Shown here: positions 62,539-64,000 of the stretch, in pieces
Layout: each line of letters starts with the position of its first letter
Numbering within the stretch: the stretch's first letter is position 1
Assembly (NCBI GenBank): GCA_023422955.1
Contig: JAFAGG010000072.1
Span: 12,385 to 76,384, forward strand
Length of the DNA: 64,000 nt
Direction: 5' to 3'
From: Pseudomonadota bacterium
GTDB taxonomy: Bacteria; Pseudomonadota; Gammaproteobacteria; Burkholderiales; Burkholderiaceae_D
The notes under the pieces: generated by a model
The model's database searches: none
Told to the model about the DNA's origin: nothing
What the model saw: the letters and a program-made list of their open reading frames with translations, nothing else
Program-made: the position numbers and the translations under genes

Positions 62539-63765
62539 TCAGTCCAGCTGGACCGGAAGTTCCTGGCGCGTGGCAGGGTCTGCAGCACTCGCGCCGACGG
62601 GCAGGGCGCTGGGAGATATGCGCACGCGATCGCCTTGCTCCATCGCGGCCCGTGCATCAGCCAGTATCCAGTCGCCGGCCTGCACGCCGGCCGTGACTTC
62701 GGTTTGCGTCAGGCCGCGCAAGCCCAGCTGCACCTGGCGCCGCACGGCGCGTCCATTGTCCACCAGCCACAGCTCGGCACGGTTGCCGTTCATCGCAGCC
62801 AAGGCATCGTTGGGCACCACGATGGCCTTGTCACGGCGGCCCGTTTCCACGTTCACCGAGACGGTCATGTCCTGGCGCAGGAAGTCGGGCACCGGGTTCA
62901 CGGTGAGGCGTATGTCCACCGTGCCGCGCGACGGGTCCACGCTGGGAGCGATGAAGCTGACCTGGGCCGGGAAGGGGCGCGCCGGGTAGGCGTCGGTGAT
63001 GCACATGGCGGTCTGGCCGAGAGCGAGCACTTCGAGGTTTTTTTCATCCAGTGGTACCAATATTTCAGTGTCGCCGGCGCGGGCGATTTCGAACAGCACG
63101 CGGCCGGGCTGCACCAGGTCGCCGGGTTCGGCATTGCGGGTAAGTACGGTGCCGGCGACTTCAGCGCGTATCGTGGTCTTGGCCAGTTGCGCCCTGGCGC
63201 TGGCTACGCGGGCGCGCGCCGCGGTCTCGTTGGGGTTGCCGGCCACGAGAGAATTGGCGGTCAGCCGCGCCTGTTCTTCGGCGGCGCGGGCAATGGCCTC
63301 GGTCTGTAATGCCTGTTCCATTTCTTCGCGGGAGATGGCCTGCTGCTGAAACAGCTCGCGACGGCGCTGGGCTTCCCGGCGGGCCTGCGCCAGTCTCGTT
63401 TCCGCTTCGCGCAGCGCGGCCTGCGCCTGTGGACGCGTGGCTTGCTGCAACTGGGCCAGCGCAGCTTCCGCTTCGCGCAGGATTGATTCGAGCTCATCGG
63501 CACGCAACACCGCCAGCACATCGCCAGGCTGCACGACGTCGCCCTCGCGCACGCGTCGTTCCAGCACCACGCCGGTCACCTGGCTGCCGACCTGCGCGCG
63601 CGATACCGCCGCCACCCGGCCGGTCGCAACGACGTTCTGCACCAGCGGCCGCTGTGTCACTTCGTAAGCAGCCAGCACCGGTCCACGCATCTTCTGTATC
63701 AGCGCCCACGCCAGGATGCCCAGAATCAGGCAGGCGATGACGATGAAGAGAGGGCGGCGTTTCAT
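62539..63765 (-). CDS. Periplasmic adaptor (membrane fusion) protein, MacA/HlyD type
   Basis: A 408-residue protein with an N-terminal membrane anchor (LFIVIACLILGILAWALI), a lipoyl/barrel-sandwich part (NVVATGRVAAVSRAQVGSQV), a coiled-coil hairpin of Ala/Gln/Arg/Glu-rich repeats (about 95-200) and a beta-barrel domain. It bridges the permease to an outer membrane channel. No TolC-type channel gene is in this window, so one would come from elsewhere. It is the first gene of the exporter set on the minus strand. Confidence 0.9.
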   Translation of the reverse strand: MKRRPLFIVIACLILGILAWALIQKMRGPVLAAYEVTQRPLVQNVVATGRVAAVSRAQVGSQVTGVVLERRVREGDVVQPGDVLAVLRADELESILREAEAALAQLQQATRPQAQAALREAETRLAQARREAQRRRELFQQQAISREEMEQALQTEAIARAAEEQARLTANSLVAGNPNETAARARVASARAQLAKTTIRAEVAGTVLTRNAEPGDLVQPGRVLFEIARAGDTEILVPLDEKNLEVLALGQTAMCITDAYPARPFPAQVSFIAPSVDPSRGTVDIRLTVNPVPDFLRQDMTVSVNVETGRRDKAIVVPNDALAAMNGNRAELWLVDNGRAVRRQVQLGLRGLTQTEVTAGVQAGDWILADARAAMEQGDRVRISPSALPVGASAADPATRQELPVQLD

Positions 63766-63795
63766 GGTGACTCCGGAGTAGGCAGGCGGCCCCTA

Positions 63796-64000
63796 TCATA
63801 GTCGATGCGATGCCGCCTTCATGCGCTGAAGAGGCTGAGTTTCATCAAAATAGCGGGTCAGTTCCAGGCGCTTCTGTACGCTGCCGTTCACGGGAAGGTA
63901 AATGCTTTGCCTGGCTGGCGGATGGATCGTCCAGGTTTCTTCTCCTACTTCTTCTTGTTTCTCGCTCTGGATTTCCCATTTCCTGCGCACGCTCCATGAA
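63796..64000 (-). CDS. Partial ORF of unknown function, cut by the right edge
   Basis: The minus-strand frame is open from the window end to a stop at 63796 and encodes about 67 residues (including EETWTIHPPARQSIYL and RYFDETQPLQRMKAAS). No family is recognised. Its end lies 30 bp before the adaptor start, so it could be the last part of an upstream gene of the exporter operon. The plus-strand frame here is also open, so the call is weak. Confidence 0.35.
   Translation of the reverse strand, partial: SWSVRRKWEIQSEKQEEVGEETWTIHPPARQSIYLPVNGSVQKRLELTRYFDETQPLQRMKAASHRL

Noticed and set aside
63805..63999. Plus-strand frame at the right edge (64 codons)
   Set aside because: No motif, no ribosome site, and it mirrors the minus-strand frame that continues past the window; neither is well supported.

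Overview
The window looks like a chromosomal segment of a betaproteobacterium, most likely Burkholderiales/Oxalobacteraceae (Herminiimonas or Janthinobacterium-like). This is inferred from gene content and order: tsaD and rpsU-yqeY-dnaG-rpoD, a very long RpoD, an assimilatory nitrate cluster with a PP2C/kinase fusion, and an NAGGN osmolyte cluster. No species can be fixed from sequence reading alone. Coding density is high and almost every gene belongs to a known family.

Layout. 1-1008: tsaD, running off the left edge. 1132-11970: nitrate assimilation cluster. A leftward arm carries a nitrate transporter and a phosphatase-kinase fusion. A rightward arm carries nirB-nirD-nasA-ybiB-cobA. Two sigma-54 type promoters face away from each other in the 289-bp gap, with an NtrC-like dyad between them. 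12066-18831: flavoprotein, then the macromolecular synthesis genes rpsU, yqeY, dnaG and rpoD. 18906-20308: tRNA-Ile(CAU), a meso-diaminopimelate dehydrogenase gene, and a degenerate copy of the tRNA 3' end, which looks like a small tRNA-targeted insertion. 20722-30393: rhlE-type helicase, gluQ, trhO, dnaE, a glycosyltransferase and an msbA-type exporter. 30384-35260: the three-gene NAGGN operon (osmoprotectant dipeptide), leftward. 35888-38717: three coupled genes of unknown function (two membrane proteins around an anchored BNR/sialidase-like protein). 38920-42094: glycosyltransferase, O-antigen ligase and LPS-core glycosyltransferase. 42248-49247: a tightly packed leftward housekeeping block (yebC, purD, hemF, nadD, rsfS, rlmH, maf, rng). 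49424-56336: DMT transporter, quinone oxidoreductase, a small membrane protein, a DUF4136 lipoprotein, pepN and fbp. 56428-57311: tRNA-Thr(CGU) followed by two gene remnants. 57418-60506: a DUF4105 membrane protein and a lipoprotein alpha/beta hydrolase. 60613-64000: a MacA/DevB-type adaptor, FtsX-type permease and ATPase exporter, plus an ORF cut by the right edge.

How genes work together. In the nitrate cluster the transporter supplies nitrate, NasA reduces it to nitrite, NirBD reduces nitrite to ammonium, and CobA starts synthesis of the siroheme that NirB needs. The promoter pair places both arms under probable nitrogen control. The NAGGN genes supply ligase/acetyltransferase, amidotransferase and peptidase functions for one osmolyte. 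The 38.9-42.1 kb genes serve the cell surface.

Most notable observations: the ddh islet between a tRNA and its partial copy; the divergent sigma-54 promoter pair; histone-H1-like Lys/Ala-rich extensions on both RpoD and RsfS; the uncharacterised 35.9-38.7 kb trio; and the nitrate cluster lying between tsaD and rpsU.
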